From contig CM022303.1 in NCBI GenBank assembly GCA_011799875.1, positions 730,008,340 to 730,072,339 on the forward strand: DNA of 64,000 nucleotides, read 5' to 3'. Below the pieces are notes generated by a model. That model was not told the DNA's origin, did not search any database, and saw only the letters and a list, made by a program, of their open reading frames with translations. This document shows positions 45,137 to 56,144 of the stretch, in pieces. This DNA is from Thinopyrum elongatum (taxonomy: Eukaryota > Streptophyta > Magnoliopsida > Poales > Poaceae). A program made the position numbers and the translations under genes. The first letter of the stretch is position 1, and the number at the start of each line of letters is the position of its first letter.

Positions 45137-48100
45137 ATGATAAATCATTCAAACAATACATCCTTGGAGCATTGGCCTTCGATCGCCCGAGCTCCATCTA
45201 GGACTTCGGCGAAGTACCTCTCCGGATTCCGGTGCTCCTTCCCTTTAGGAGGGGCAGCAGTAGCCACTTTGGTGGCCTGCATCTTCGACCATTGCATCTT
45301 GACCCTGGCGAAGGCCATCCGCTCACCTTCTATGCAAATTGAACGCTTCAAAGCATCAATCAGCGGGGGCGCATCAAGCAGTCACTTCACCAGCCCGAAG
45401 TAGCTACTGGGGATCGGCTCGGCCCGCCACAGGTGGACGGAAAAGTCTTTCATGGCTAGTTCCGCTACCCTGTGCAGCTCCATCAGTTGCTTCATTTGGT
45501 TGTTCAGGAGGGCACGATGTTCGGGCGCCAGGAACTGCGACCAGAACAACTTCTCCGTTGTTTCCCCCTCCTGAGCACGGAAGTACTTCGCGGCATCGGC
45601 GGCACTCTTCGGAAGGTCCGCAAATGCACCTGGAGAATGCCATACTCTCGTGAGTAATGCGTACCACTAACCTCCAAAGATACTCTGCAATAAAAAAAGG
45701 CTTACCAGCCGCTCTCAGTTTCGCCTGGCGGATCTCCTCTCGAGCACTCCGGGACTCGCTCCGCGCCTCTTCGGCGTCCTTGTTGATCTTGGCGAGCTCC
45801 GCGCCTCTTGCTCGACTTCAGATACCCGCGCCTCATGTTGACGCCGGGCAATTTGTTCGGCCTCTAGTTCGGCAGCCGCTTTGTCAGCAGCCACCTTGCT
45901 CGCTGTCGCCTCTTTCTTGGCCTCGGCGAGGGCATTCTTGAGGGCCTCAACCTCAGCCGCACCAACTGGTGCCACATGCACACATAGCATGGGTCAAATT
46001 CCCCACAGACTATTATAAATCCGAACTGCCCAAATAACAAAATCCGCATACCTTGCGTTTCCTCAAACCGCTTGTTGACTCGATCGATTTCCTCATCCGC
46101 AACACAGAGTTTTTGATTCAATTCGGAAATTTCCGCGGCATTTGAAGCCGCAGCCAGCATGGAGGCCTGTCATGACAGAATACAATAAGTTAAGTTCCCG
46201 AAGACTATATCGATCCTCTGTCCAGTTCCTCTCAAAACCAGACAGAGGCTCGGGGCTACTGTGTATAAAGATAGGCTCATTCTGATTTCTAGTAAAACAA
46301 AAACTTATTAAGAGTATTACATCGCCTACCTCGAAGCCCATCAGCACGCTATTGAAGGCATCGTTCAGCCCACTGTTGGCGGACCGAATCTTCTCCATCA
46401 CCGTACCCATCAGGGCACGGTGTTCTTCCATAATGGAAGCACCTTGCAGTGCTTCCTCAACGGCATCCGGCACCCTAGACGTCGCCGTATCGGTGGAGAC
46501 CGGCGCTGGAGTCGGTGCCCTGGCCCCCTCCTTAGCCGGGGGCTGTGGGGTTGGTTCCGGGGTCCTGTTGGACTCCAGAACGGTATCTGGCGAGGGACCG
46601 AATTGACTGGGCTCCCCTCCTTCATGTGCCACAGGGGATTTCTCCCCCTGGACTTCGGCGACCGAGGTATTCACCTCGGTCATACCCTTGCCAGCCTCGC
46701 CCGCTCCTTCTTGTTCAGAAGGTGTCCTTCGGGATGACACTTCGGCGTCCTCCATGGTGGTAGGTGCGGGGTTCGCGGCGGTGTGTCACTCTCTGCCATT
46801 TCGGCTGACAGAGAGCTCCTCTCCGACAGTGGTGCGGTGGGGACTGTGCGCGGAGGGCTTTGATAAAGATAGCAAAATGATTTTCTGAACAAAGCACATA
46901 AGCAGAAACTAATAAGAGGTATCTGAAGACTTACGTCATGGCCAGGGGCTTGGCCCTGGACTTCCGCTTGGGAACAGCTTCGGATCTAGAGTCCAAGCTG
47001 TCCGGAAGGATCAGCTTCGGCCTCTTCGGAGCGGCCTCCTCAATGTCCTCAGGGGCCGCTCTCTTCTTCCAGTGAGGGGAATCGCTCCCTTCCTCTTCTT
47101 CTTCTTCCTTTTCTTCCCCCTCATCCCCGTCATGGGCGGAGGGGATTTCGGTCTCTCCAGACTTCGTTTCCGGAGGACCCTTTGAGCGGAGGCCGCCTCG
47201 TGCCTCCTCGGTCTTCTTCTAGGCCTTCTTCTCAGGCACCTTGTAGGGCGCCGATACCAGCATCTTGGATAGCTGGGGGTTTACGGGATCTTCAGGCAAC
47301 GGAGCCGGACTATTAATCAGCACTTCCTTCGCCGTCCAGCCCTGTGATTAAAGAAAGACTGAGGTTAGATATTCCCGCATATTGAAAAGCTGTTCGGATT
47401 GGTGTTTGGAGGGAGGTGTGCTTACGTTCGTCGCCGGATGGGAGACGTCGAGCCCGATGTCTTTAGTTTCCTTTGGCCATTCCTTTTGAGACTTGAACAA
47501 CAGCTTCCAGATGTTCTCGTGCGTAGTGCCATGGAAGTGCTATAGGGTCCTAGGGTGTTCGGGATTGAACTCCCACATGGGGGAGGCCCGAAGCTGGCAG
47601 GGGAGAAGACGGTGGAAGAGCATCACCTGCACCACATCTGTGAGGGTGGTGTTGGGGTCCAGCATGTTGGAAAGGCGCTTCTGGAGCACCTTCACCGCGG
47701 ATTGAGGCCCCCATTCAAGGCCCTTCTCGTTCCAGGAGGTGAGCCTCATTGGGGGTCCGGATCTGAAAGGAGGAGCCGCCGCCCAGTTGGCATTGCGAGG
47801 CTCAGTGATGTAGAACCACTCCTGCTGCCAGACCTTGACCGTGTCGATGAACGCCCCCTTTGGCCAAATGGCATTGGCGAGCTTGCTCAGCATGGCTCCG
47901 CCGCAGTCTGCCTGCTGGCCATCGACCACCTTCGGCTTCAGGTTGAAGGTCTTGAGCCACAAGCCGAAGTGTGGGGGGATCCGGAGCAGAGCTTCACACA
48001 CGACTATGAAAGTCGAAATGTGAAGGATTGAGTTTGGGGCTAGATCGTGGAAATCCAGCCCGTAGAAGAACATGAGGCCCTGAAGGAAGGGGTCAAGAGG

Positions 48101-48295
48101 AAATCCGAACCCGCGGAGGAAGTGGGGAATGAATACGAACCGCTCCCCAGGTTTTGACGTGGGGACGATCTGGTTCCCCTCCGGAGCTCGGTGCGCGATA
48201 TCCTGAGACAGATATCCGGCGCGCTTGAGGTCCTCGATGTCTTTGGAAGTGACAGTCGAGCCCTCCCATTTGCCCTTCAAGCCAGATCCGGCCAT
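45137..48295 (-). pseudogene. Antisense, intron-containing gene of gypsy D (putative gypsy-type transposon domain), decayed
   Basis: The ATG is at 48295. Exon 1 (48295-47426) has TAG at 47542-47540 and encodes a globular domain with HFLRGFGFPLDPFLQGLMFFYGL, WQQEWFYITEP and VVQVMLFHRLLPCQLR, as in the domain named putative gypsy type transposon (PF04195, from memory). The donor GTAAGC pairs with an acceptor at 47342, phase 0. Exon 2 (47341-46935) is acidic, with TAG at 47221-47219 and a nuclear-signal-like KRPK and PKRKSRAK. Exon 3 (about 46870-46330) is Pro/Thr-rich, with one apparent frame change. Exon 4 (46167-46052) and exon 5 (about 45968-45712) form an Ala/Glu/Lys coiled coil. A last exon (to 45145) has FWSQFLAPEHRALLN and an internal TGA. 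Each junction has GT-AG. Clearly not translatable as it stands. Confidence 0.65.
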
Positions 48296-48809
48296 GGCTT
48301 ATGGGCGGCAGCTGCGAAGGAGGAGCTTGTGGCTATGGGCGCTGGAGCTCTGATGACATTGGGAAGCAGAGGCAAGATGAAGGCGTGAGGTGAAAAAGGG
48401 GTTATCTTTCTCTTCTTATACGCTGTAAAGAACACCAAGCATCCCTCCCCTATGCCGTAAACCTCGCCTGTTCCCAACGAAATTGTGGTGTAAGGCACGG
48501 TTGGGTTACCCAAATTTCATTGACGAGTATCCCGTAAAGGGCGGGCACGATCTCTGTTTTGATGGGACATGCTAATGGAGGCTTGGCCTCAAACCGCGAA
48601 ACGAAGGCGAGCGACGGTTCAAGATGTAAAAGAAAAGATGTGTCGCTTCGCCGAAAAGTTGTCAGTAAAAGATACTGTTCCCACTCGAACGATTGGCCTT
48701 CGTGGCTAAGGGTTGTACTAATAGTCTGGAGCCGGATACAATTCCTTGCAATGCCGAAGACTGTTCATGCGCCGGATACATCGTCATTGAGGATTGGTTC
48801 AGGGGCTAC
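48296..48809. other. Upstream region of the antisense gene and 3' interior of D
   Basis: Should contain the promoter of the antisense gene reading leftward and the polypurine tract of D just before 48810 (a GGTTCAGGGGCTA stretch). No clear TATA box was found on the minus strand. Confidence 0.35.
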
Positions 48810-49281
48810 TAAGGGAGTCCTGGACTAGGGGGTCCTCGGGTGTCTGGCCTAATTGACATGGCCTGGACTAGTGGGCTATGAAAACAAAGCGAAAGGCTGC
48901 CCCCGTGTCCGGATGGGACTCTCGTATGTGTTTTATGGCAGGATTAGATGTCTGGTTGTGATTATTCCTTCCTTTGTAACCGACTATGTACAACCCTAGG
49001 CCCCTCCGGTCTGTATATAAACTGGAGGGTTTAGTCCGTAGAGATCATCAGAACTACTATAGGCATACCAGTTAGGGTGTAGCCATTATGATCTCGAGGT
49101 AGATCAACTCTTGTAATCATCGTCTACATCGAATACAATCAAGCAGGACGTAGGGTATTACCTCCATTAAGAGGGCCCGAACCTGGGTAAACACTGTGTC
49201 CCTTTGCCTCCTATTACCATTGATCCTTAGACCCACAGCTCGGGACCCCCTACCTAAGATCTGCCGGTTTTGACACCGACA
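48810..49281 (+). repeat. 3' LTR of gypsy D
   Basis: Matches 28224-28693 along its full length with about 24 substitutions and one 1-base indel (hand count). First bases TA instead of TG. Confidence 0.85.
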
Positions 49282-50102
49282 ACGCTGCTCTTGAGCACCG
49301 GGATGAAGAAGACATCCATGACCGTGCGGTGGTCTGCCCAGTAGACGGCAAAGACAACGGTCCCGCGTCCGTGGCTGCGCACCATTGAGCCGTCCACGAA
49401 CCGCACCTTGCCGGAGAGCGAGCGGTCCAGCTCGGCAAAAGTATCGAATGATCCGGTCATGTGATTCGTCGCTCCGGTGTCGAGGAACCATACCTCGCCA
49501 CACCTGTTGTTATCGTGCGTAAGCGCGATCAATGCTCTTTCCTCATTGAGGAAGACATGGCCCCCTGTGCACTTCATGGTCGGGCAGTGGTCGACCAACC
49601 GTGTCGTGCCCTCTTGCACGCACGGGGTTGATCCCGAGCACGTCGTGGTCGGGGTGTTGTCGACCAGAGAGCTCCATGCCTCATGCATGTACTCGACGGT
49701 CGCCACCAACATGGTCGGGTTGTCCCCGACCGCTGAGTTCCGTGCCTCCCGCAGAGACTCGATGGACCCCGAGCATGTCGGGGTCACTGTGTGGCTGACC
49801 ATAGGCCACCGTGCCTCCTGCATGGTCTCCTGTGTCATGGTCGAGGCCTTGCCGCCCCATGACCATCTCTTCATCACCTCCCCGTCGATAGGCCCCGAGC
49901 ACGTTGTGGTCAGGGAGTGGCCTACCATGGTTGAGGCACAACCTCCTGGAGAGCTTCGTGTCTCCTGCACTGACTCGATGGTTGCTAGAACCGTGGTCGC
50001 TGGAGGAGTTGTACCCTCCTGCACGGTTTGAATGCATGCCATCATCATCGCTGGCCCACCTTCCTCCTCGGCCTGGACGAGGTTCACCGCCACCTCGGCC
50101 AC
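49282..50102 (-). pseudogene. Copia C protease region with a repeat-bearing linker
   Basis: The minus-strand frame opens near 50102 and stays open to the insertion point at 49281. The aspartic protease signature WFLDTGATNHMTG (about 49490-49452) has the catalytic DTG intact, followed by FVDGSMVRSHGRGTV. Before it, residues ~35-175 of the frame are a degenerate repeat of about 23-28 residues, with recurrent (V/M)QE(A/T)R and TP-T-CSGS, five recognisable units. Such a linker between zinc knuckle and protease is not something I know from Copia. The frame is cut by gypsy D exactly after IPVLKSS. Confidence 0.75.
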
Positions 50103-51120
50103 CCCATCATGATGTCTCTTGTGGCATTCACGGGTCTAGTGACCCTTCTTGCTGCATTACCGGCACGTATCCCGGTTGTTATTGTTGCCGGAACAATGCG
50201 CAGGCCCGCCCTACTGCTGGGGCAGGCCTAGCTTTCGCCATAGGTTGCCACTACCACTCTGGGCGTGGCCACCGCCACTACCCGATGAGACGTTGCCCCT
50301 TGGTAGCTTCTTCCGCGCCTCCCACTCCTTCTCCGTGAGAAGGAGCCGACCTCCGCCGGAGCTTTCGCGGCCATCCTCCATGCGGTCCTGGACCACCGGC
50401 AACCGAACCGTGAGCTCCTCGATGGAGTGTGTGCGCAGGTCAAGCAAAGTCTCGATAGAGATTGCAACCTATGTAAAACGGGAGGGGACGACACACAAAA
50501 ACTTCTGGACGATCTTTGCGTCGTCAACGGTGTCGCTGAGCGAGCGGAGGGACATCGTGAGGCCGGTGATCCTCATGGCGAAGTCTTCGACCCGGTCACC
50601 GTCCTTGAAGACGATGGTCTCGAACTCCGCCCGTAGCCGCTGCACGTTTGCCTCCAGCACGCAATCGTTGCAGAGGCACTGGGTTTTGATCGAAGCACAC
50701 GCCTCCTTGGGGCTCGCCTTCCCCACGAGCATGTTTTGCAGCTCCGGGGGAGTGGAGCGGATCAGCACCGCCACTGCCTGCCTGTCCTCCTTCCGCGAGA
50801 CGGCGTCGTCCTCGATGGCGTCCTACAGGCATGCTGCCTGTAAGTTCACCTCCGTCACCAGTGCCCAGTCGGTGTGCTCAGGAGCGGGTGAGCCTCCAAC
50901 TGTCTCGCGCACAATCTCCCTTACAACGATCTCACAACCACCGCCGCCGCCATGGCGCCGCACCGGGCTGCGTCAGCGGTTCTGTGAGCGCCGTCGCTGA
51001 TGCCGTGGAGATGGCTACTTGGAGCCGTCCGCCACGGTCCGCAGCTGCTCCTACGGAGGCATCTTGGAGCTGTCGGAGGCTGGCCGCTGCTGCCCTTCCT
51101 CTCTTGACATGGCCGCTAGA
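50103..51120 (-). pseudogene. gag of Copia C
   Basis: The open minus-strand stretch 50469-50774 shows a Copia Gag (UBN2-type) core: TPPELQNMLVGKASPKEA, RLRAEFETIVFKDGDRVEDF and ITGLTMSLRSL. Lower down, at about 50175-50132, a zinc knuckle is visible with RDTCR, CSKKGH and TRECHK, interrupted by stops where aromatic residues are expected. The N-terminal part near 51110 is Ser/Arg-rich and broken. Confidence 0.7.
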
Positions 51121-51310
51121 ACGAGGTTGTGATGCCAATTGTCAGCCCAAACTACTGTGAGTGCTAGGGGTCGACCTATGAGTGCTAGGGGTCAAGCTGG
51201 GTGAGCTGAGAGCAGAGTGTATTGACACACACACACACACACACGTACAAGTAGTACTAGGCCTTTTGAAGCTTAATGCTTTTTCTTTGCATTGGCTTGA
51301 CTAGCAAACA
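51121..51310 (-). repeat. Primer site and truncated 5' LTR of Copia C, with an (AC)n microsatellite
   Basis: TGGCATCACAACCTCGT on the minus strand (51138-51122) is the primer site next to the LTR end at 51140. The LTR holds an (AC)n run (about 51223-51242). From 51243 ACAAGTAGTACTAGGCCTTT matches the 3' LTR at 24921. Homology ends near 51305. Confidence 0.7.
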
Positions 51311-52341
51311 TGCCCGTGAGTTGCAAAGGGAGAAAAAAAATCACCCTTCATACACACACTCGACGACATTAGCAAATCCCTTGAAAACTTTCATGGATGT
51401 CATACAAGAAACAACATGATAAGTGTTGTTGTATAGGTGGGATGATTTTTTTAAGTGTGCTGAAGTTGTGTCCAATTTATTATACAACAGAAATATCTAC
51501 CTAGTTGCTGGTATCAATTCATGCCTTTGCTGGTGTTCCTCGGTGATGCGCAACAAATAGTGCATTAGGGTGAAAGTAGCAAAGAATGTTTTAGTACTCA
51601 ATGTTAGCATGTGCATAAGAGCATTATTTTTGTCTTGCTGATATATGTGTTGGCAACTATAATCCAAGTCAAGACTTAATTTGGTTGCAAACATATTAGA
51701 CATCTCCACCAAAAACAATCAATCTGTAAGGATATGCATAATGAATGTTCAAGGTTGCATATCAACATTGATATTCTTAAAAAAAAATTATGGGCACAAT
51801 TTCAAGCATTAAGCCATTAGTTTATATAAAGCTTGTATTGTACATCATCGTATACGGGTTGGTTATTGTGCACCGGGCGAAATAGAGAGGATGATTATGT
51901 GCCTGTTGTAACCTTTAGCATATGGTAGCTGGTAGGAATGAACATCCCATATGGTGCTAATAATAGCTTTTGTGAGAGCATCAAGCTATCCTTTTAGTCA
52001 ATTTAAGTGGGTAGGAAACATATATATATAATGAGACATTTTCAAAATACACCATATAAAGAAAAGTATTAGTTGAGGGTGCAACATATACATAATTTAG
52101 AAATGATTAACATACAAAATAATATCATATCAAAAATCTACACATTTTTCTGAGCGATTTCCATATATAATATGCTAAATTTGGAGTTATGGTTTGAAAA
52201 ATATGAATATTTTAAAAAGTACTTGAATCTGACCAAAAAAAGAAAGGTTAAAAAAAGTAGCTGCGCCAAAATTGCAAGACTGTGCAGCCCATCTGTTAAG
52301 CAACATTTGGGCGAGACAGCTCTATCTTACGCTTACCGGAA
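51311..52341. other. AT-rich unassigned sequence
   Basis: No coding motif. The start, CAAACATGCCCGTGAGTTGC, resembles a terminus common near grass DNA transposons, but no matching inverted end was found. A weak stop-poor minus-strand frame at 51497-51718 has no similarity I recognise. Confidence 0.3.
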
Positions 52342-52635
52342 TTAAGGGGGTTTATGGAATTCAAAACGTTTTTGAAGGTCTGTACACATGCAAGCTAGCA
52401 TGAGGCACTGCACTAAGTTGTGATCATCATCCTTAGTGGCCCAGACATTTTGTTCATCTTCCGGGGCCTCTGCCGCCGGTTTAACTGGAAGAGCATTTTC
52501 AAGCACATACAGTTTCTTAGCGCTCCTGAGGACAATCCTCAGGTTGCGGACCCAGTCCGCATAGTTGTTTCCAGTCGCAGTTAACTTCTCTTTCTCTAAC
52601 AACGGGCCTAAGTTGAACGCGGTGTTGCGAGCCAT
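52342..52635 (-). pseudogene. gag N-terminus of Copia F, truncated
   Basis: Begins MARNTAFNLGPLLEKEKL at 52635, then NYADWVRNLRIVLRSAKKLYVLENALP, typical of Angela/BARE-type Copia Gag. The acidic segment AEAPEDEQNVWATKDDDHN follows, then LMLACMCTDLQKRFE. After about 97 residues the sequence is lost. This shows what is missing in composite E, where the same ATG is followed by unrelated bases. Confidence 0.75.
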
Positions 52636-53104
52636 TTGATCTACAACGGAAAACAAAAGTTTCACTTAGACTTTGTTTATAAAGAAATTTGCACTAGTGA
52701 ATAAACAATTTTATTCTAAAGTGTGCTCCCACTCAAATCAATATCTCTCAAAATTGATTATGAGTGATACAAGACCCGCATATCCATTCAACGCCATTGA
52801 ACGAGATGAACACTGATGGCGCGAACTTCAATCGGTAGGCAAACTTGCCGATCACATCTCTATGTGACTCTTGTTCATCTTTCGATGGGCGTGTTCCGAG
52901 CTCAGGGAGATCCTTCCAGAACATCAAGACAACCAAGTGATATTGCTGTGAGGTCTCAACTAACCCGCCTCACACATCCCTAATCGTTCGTACCCAGGGA
53001 GATCCTGTGATACCCCGAAAAGTTAGGTGCCGTGACGGTGCTACACTTGGGAGAACACTAACTACTTGATATTTTAAGTGAGAGATCACCCTAATAAAAA
53101 GCGA

Positions 53105-53341
53105 CTACCGCGCAATCAAGATGGGTGCATCAAGAGGGATAAACATCTCAGGCAATTCATAATAGCATGATATGGTATAGCCTCTTCTGACGGAGAAGTC
53201 TTTCATTTCTTCGTCTTCGGCATTCGCGTCGGTGTTCACCTTCGCGAAGATTGCCACCACCTTGTCGATGCACCAGATAATATTGCTATCTCCATAGCAA
53301 GATAAAATAAATGCATTACTTAAGGTTGACACGCAGGTCAT
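53105..53341 (-). CDS. Short ORF in the leader of F, related to 32643-32852
   Basis: 78 codons, of which the last ~58 correspond to the leader ORF of E. The core SNIIWCIDKVVAIFAKVN and GYTISCYYELPEMFIP are identical and the stop is at the same place. The first 20 residues differ because of upstream sequence changes. No domain recognised. Whether it is translated is unknown. Confidence 0.35.
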   Translation of the reverse strand: MTCVSTLSNAFILSCYGDSNIIWCIDKVVAIFAKVNTDANAEDEEMKDFSVRRGYTISCYYELPEMFIPLDAPILIAR

Positions 53342-54018
53342 TAAAGTGCAATCATATGGCTCCAGCCATCATGCCAAATCATGACACGCACGTCATGTTA
53401 ATTACATCATATAGTCATCTCATACATAATCAAATTGAATATGAGCATTGCTATACCACATCACATGCAAAACATCCTGCAAAACCAAGTTAGACGCCTC
53501 TAATCGGTTTATGCAAAATTTTATTTTACGTGGCTTCTAAGGTTTTTACTCAAACCGCAGCTACCAACGTTTTATCATCAAGTATGATTATTCAAGTTGC
53601 TAGATTAACATCTCGGGGTGTATGAAACACGAGATAATTAAATCTCGAGCCCCATACTAAACTTCGTCATACGCATGACCCCCATGCAGATCATATCTGC
53701 AATGCCCTTTCATCTGTGAATTTCATCTTTCTTTTGACTATGGCAGAACCCAAAGAACTGATAGCACTTCCATGATCAATCAGGATCACGGATTGCCAGA
53801 ACTTTGTCAAATTCCACCATGCTGTCTCGAGATTGAGCAAACGCAAATTCTAGGGAAGCAACAAGAACGTCGGGTAACAGATTTAATCTGTCACCCGCAT
53901 AAATAATTTTCAGCAATAGATCTCATCTACTCCAAAATTATATTATGCAATACCCATACATCTCCATGTATTCTAGATCGTAACCTGCATCTACGCATAG
54001 CACGGCTCTTGATGCCAC

Positions 54019-56144
54019 TGTTAGGGAACGCGATAGAAAACGAAAATTTTCGGTATAGCGAGCACGCCCAGGACCACTATGGAGACTGCATACAAGGTTT
54101 GATCTGATCCGTACCGACTCGAAGCGCAGCGGAAGAAGAGTCGGTGGAGATCGTTGGTGCAGATCCCCGCAGCTAGGATTTACAACCTCCCAACCGCGAG
54201 GATGTACTCCCTCGTCGGACAGCCCTTCGGGAGGCGGTCGGACAGTCCCCCGGACGATGTCGCGGACAGCCCTTCGGGAGGACCCTCGAAACTCGAACGG
54301 AGACTCGGACAGCCCTTCGGGAGGACACTCGAACAGCCCCTCGGGCAAAAGAACGAAACTATGACCACTCTACGGGGTTGCACACATACAGTGTCAGCTA
54401 TCCGGCAGGGCTTCGCCGTCCAGAACTAGTTCCTGCCGGAACCCAGACAGCCTTTCGGCTCTACGAAACTCTTTTCGTGGGAGGGAGAGAAGAAGCCAGA
54501 TAATGCATGGCATGTGTATGAGAGCAAGGGATGAAGAGATGGCAGCCCCCATCTCCTCTATTTATAGGAAACCCAAGGGGTAGGGTGGTTTTACAAGAAA
54601 ACCCAAAATGCACATGGATGAAGTCCTTCCACAAGGACCCAAGTGAGAAATCAAGGGACAAGTGGGGGCTCCAAGGAGGAGCCCCATGTGGCCGGCCATC
54701 TCCTTGTAGGGGCCCCCCAAGGGGGCCTCATCCATCCATGTCACCCCCAAAAATATCTTGGGACAAATCCCAAAAATAATGGCTTTCCAAAAAATAACCA
54801 TAAAGCTGATTTTCACTATTCATGACGACATTTTTCAGCTTCCGTTCGAACTGAAAATATTTATGTGGGCTTAGAACATTTCCAGTACCCACTAAAATAA
54901 TTTTCAACGTGTTCTGGAACAATTCCAGTTTAGTGATTTTCATCTGCGAAAAGCATCTGAAGTGGTTCCGGCAGCTCCGGAACGTTTCCAATTTTTCTTC
55001 CAGAAAATTCCCAGAAGTTTCCAGAATGATTCTGGCACCCCCCAAGAATTATCAGGCATGTGCCGAAACCATTTTGACTTAATGGTATTCCCTGAAACAA
55101 CTTTTCAGTTTCACCGAAACTCATCCGGTGTTCTCTCTGCGGAACTTTTCCGCTGTCCGAAACTTTTTCGGTGTCCGAAACTTTTTTCGGTGATTTTCTC
55201 TCAGACTCCCTATCTAGTATTCAGCAGATAGATGACCCTTAAGCGTGTGACCCTATAGGTTCGGTGAAGCATAGACATGACCTGGAACCCCTTCCGATCA
55301 ATGATCAACATCGGAGCCGTGGACACCCATATTGACCCCTATACCCACACGAATGAATATTCGAGTGAACCTCCAGTTGCCGTGAGCTATTCCTGTTGCT
55401 TCGCGATATGTCACAAAACACCCGAGGTGAGATTTATTGCACCCCCGTGGATCAACAATTTGTCCACTATGCAAGTTACCTCGTTACCGGTTTTGTTCTC
55501 TTTTCTCGTTTCCGTGTTTCGGTATCCCAGTGATCAAATCACAAGTTGTCTGGCCAGACGATGATGGATACCGTTTCACCGAGAGGGTCCGAGTATATCT
55601 CTCCATCGTCGGAGGAGCAAATCCCAATCTTGAGCTATCTCGTTACTTGCCATACTTTTCCGTGAACCCGTAAGCCGCCGTAATAGCCACCCAGTTACGG
55701 ATGACGTTTAACAAATCCCAAAGTTCACGAAGCAAGTACGAAGGAACTCGATACTCTCATGGTCTAAGGAATTATGCAAACATTAACTTCCCTGTGTAAA
55801 ATACCATTAACTTGTGACGAATGTATCTCATAGCATAACATCAATTTGGGTCGATTCAACACAAGTGTTCTACCAACAATTTGTGCCCTCAAAATTGGCG
55901 GCATAGACATGCCCATGATCAGGAAAACAGGATCATCATGCAATACTCGAGCCAGTCATAGAGGCTTGACCAGGAATATATTTTTCCGTTTATTATCCCA
56001 CACGTGCACATGAGTTTCCCTCCAAGCCTCGTTTTATTGTAGACTTGAGAATCATTGCAGTTATAGCATGGAACATAAACTTTCATTACAAACCAGGAGA
56101 TACAAAATAACTGATATTACTGCCTCTAGGGCATATCTCCTACA
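54019..56144 (-). repeat. 5' LTR of Copia F
   Basis: 2126 bases, starting TGTAGGAGATATGCCCTAGA (56144 downward) and ending CCCTAACA. TATAAATA on the minus strand at 54566-54559. Four GAAGGGCTGTCC units at 54205-54350. TATA-proximal sequence differs again from the three LTRs of E. Confidence 0.85.

Larger units (their letters stand above)
28224..49281 (+). mobile_element. Gypsy-type LTR retrotransposon D (Fatima-like), inserted in Copia C
   Basis: LTRs at 28224-28693 and 48810-49281 differ at about 24 of 470 positions (hand count). Flanks are ACACT (28219-28223) and ACGCT (49282-49286), a target duplication with one mismatch. The interior has a primer site, a gag-protease frame on the plus strand and an antisense gene on the minus strand, but no reverse transcriptase, RNase H or integrase. 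It therefore depended on another element. Copia composite E is inserted in gag. The LTR start TGAGGGAGTCCTGGACTAGG is one I associate with wheat Fatima; unverified. Confidence 0.85.
24921..51310 (-). mobile_element. Copia LTR retrotransposon C, split by gypsy element D
   Basis: On the minus strand from 51310 downward: truncated 5' LTR, primer site, gag, protease, then a 21-kb insertion (28224-49281). Integrase, reverse transcriptase/RNase H, polypurine tract and truncated 3' LTR follow. The order protease-integrase-RT is diagnostic of Copia. Both LTRs are truncated on their outer sides, so no target duplication can be read. Of the three nested elements this one is oldest by position. Confidence 0.85.
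52342..56144 (-). mobile_element. 5' fragment of Copia element F, a relative of E
   Basis: On the minus strand: LTR (56144-54019), primer site TGGCATCAAGAGCC, leader with the conserved short ORF, then the start of gag. Homology to Gag ends near 52345 and nothing of pol remains. The leader matches composite E closely. The far end is a deletion or truncation, so no target duplication is available. Confidence 0.85.

Noticed and set aside
46352..47031. Plus-strand frames of 60-105 codons opposite the antisense gene
   Set aside because: They are complements of the Pro/Thr-rich antisense exon with no motif of their own.
51497..51718. Minus-strand 73-codon frame as a gene
   Set aside because: AT-rich, no similarity, no promoter or splice context.
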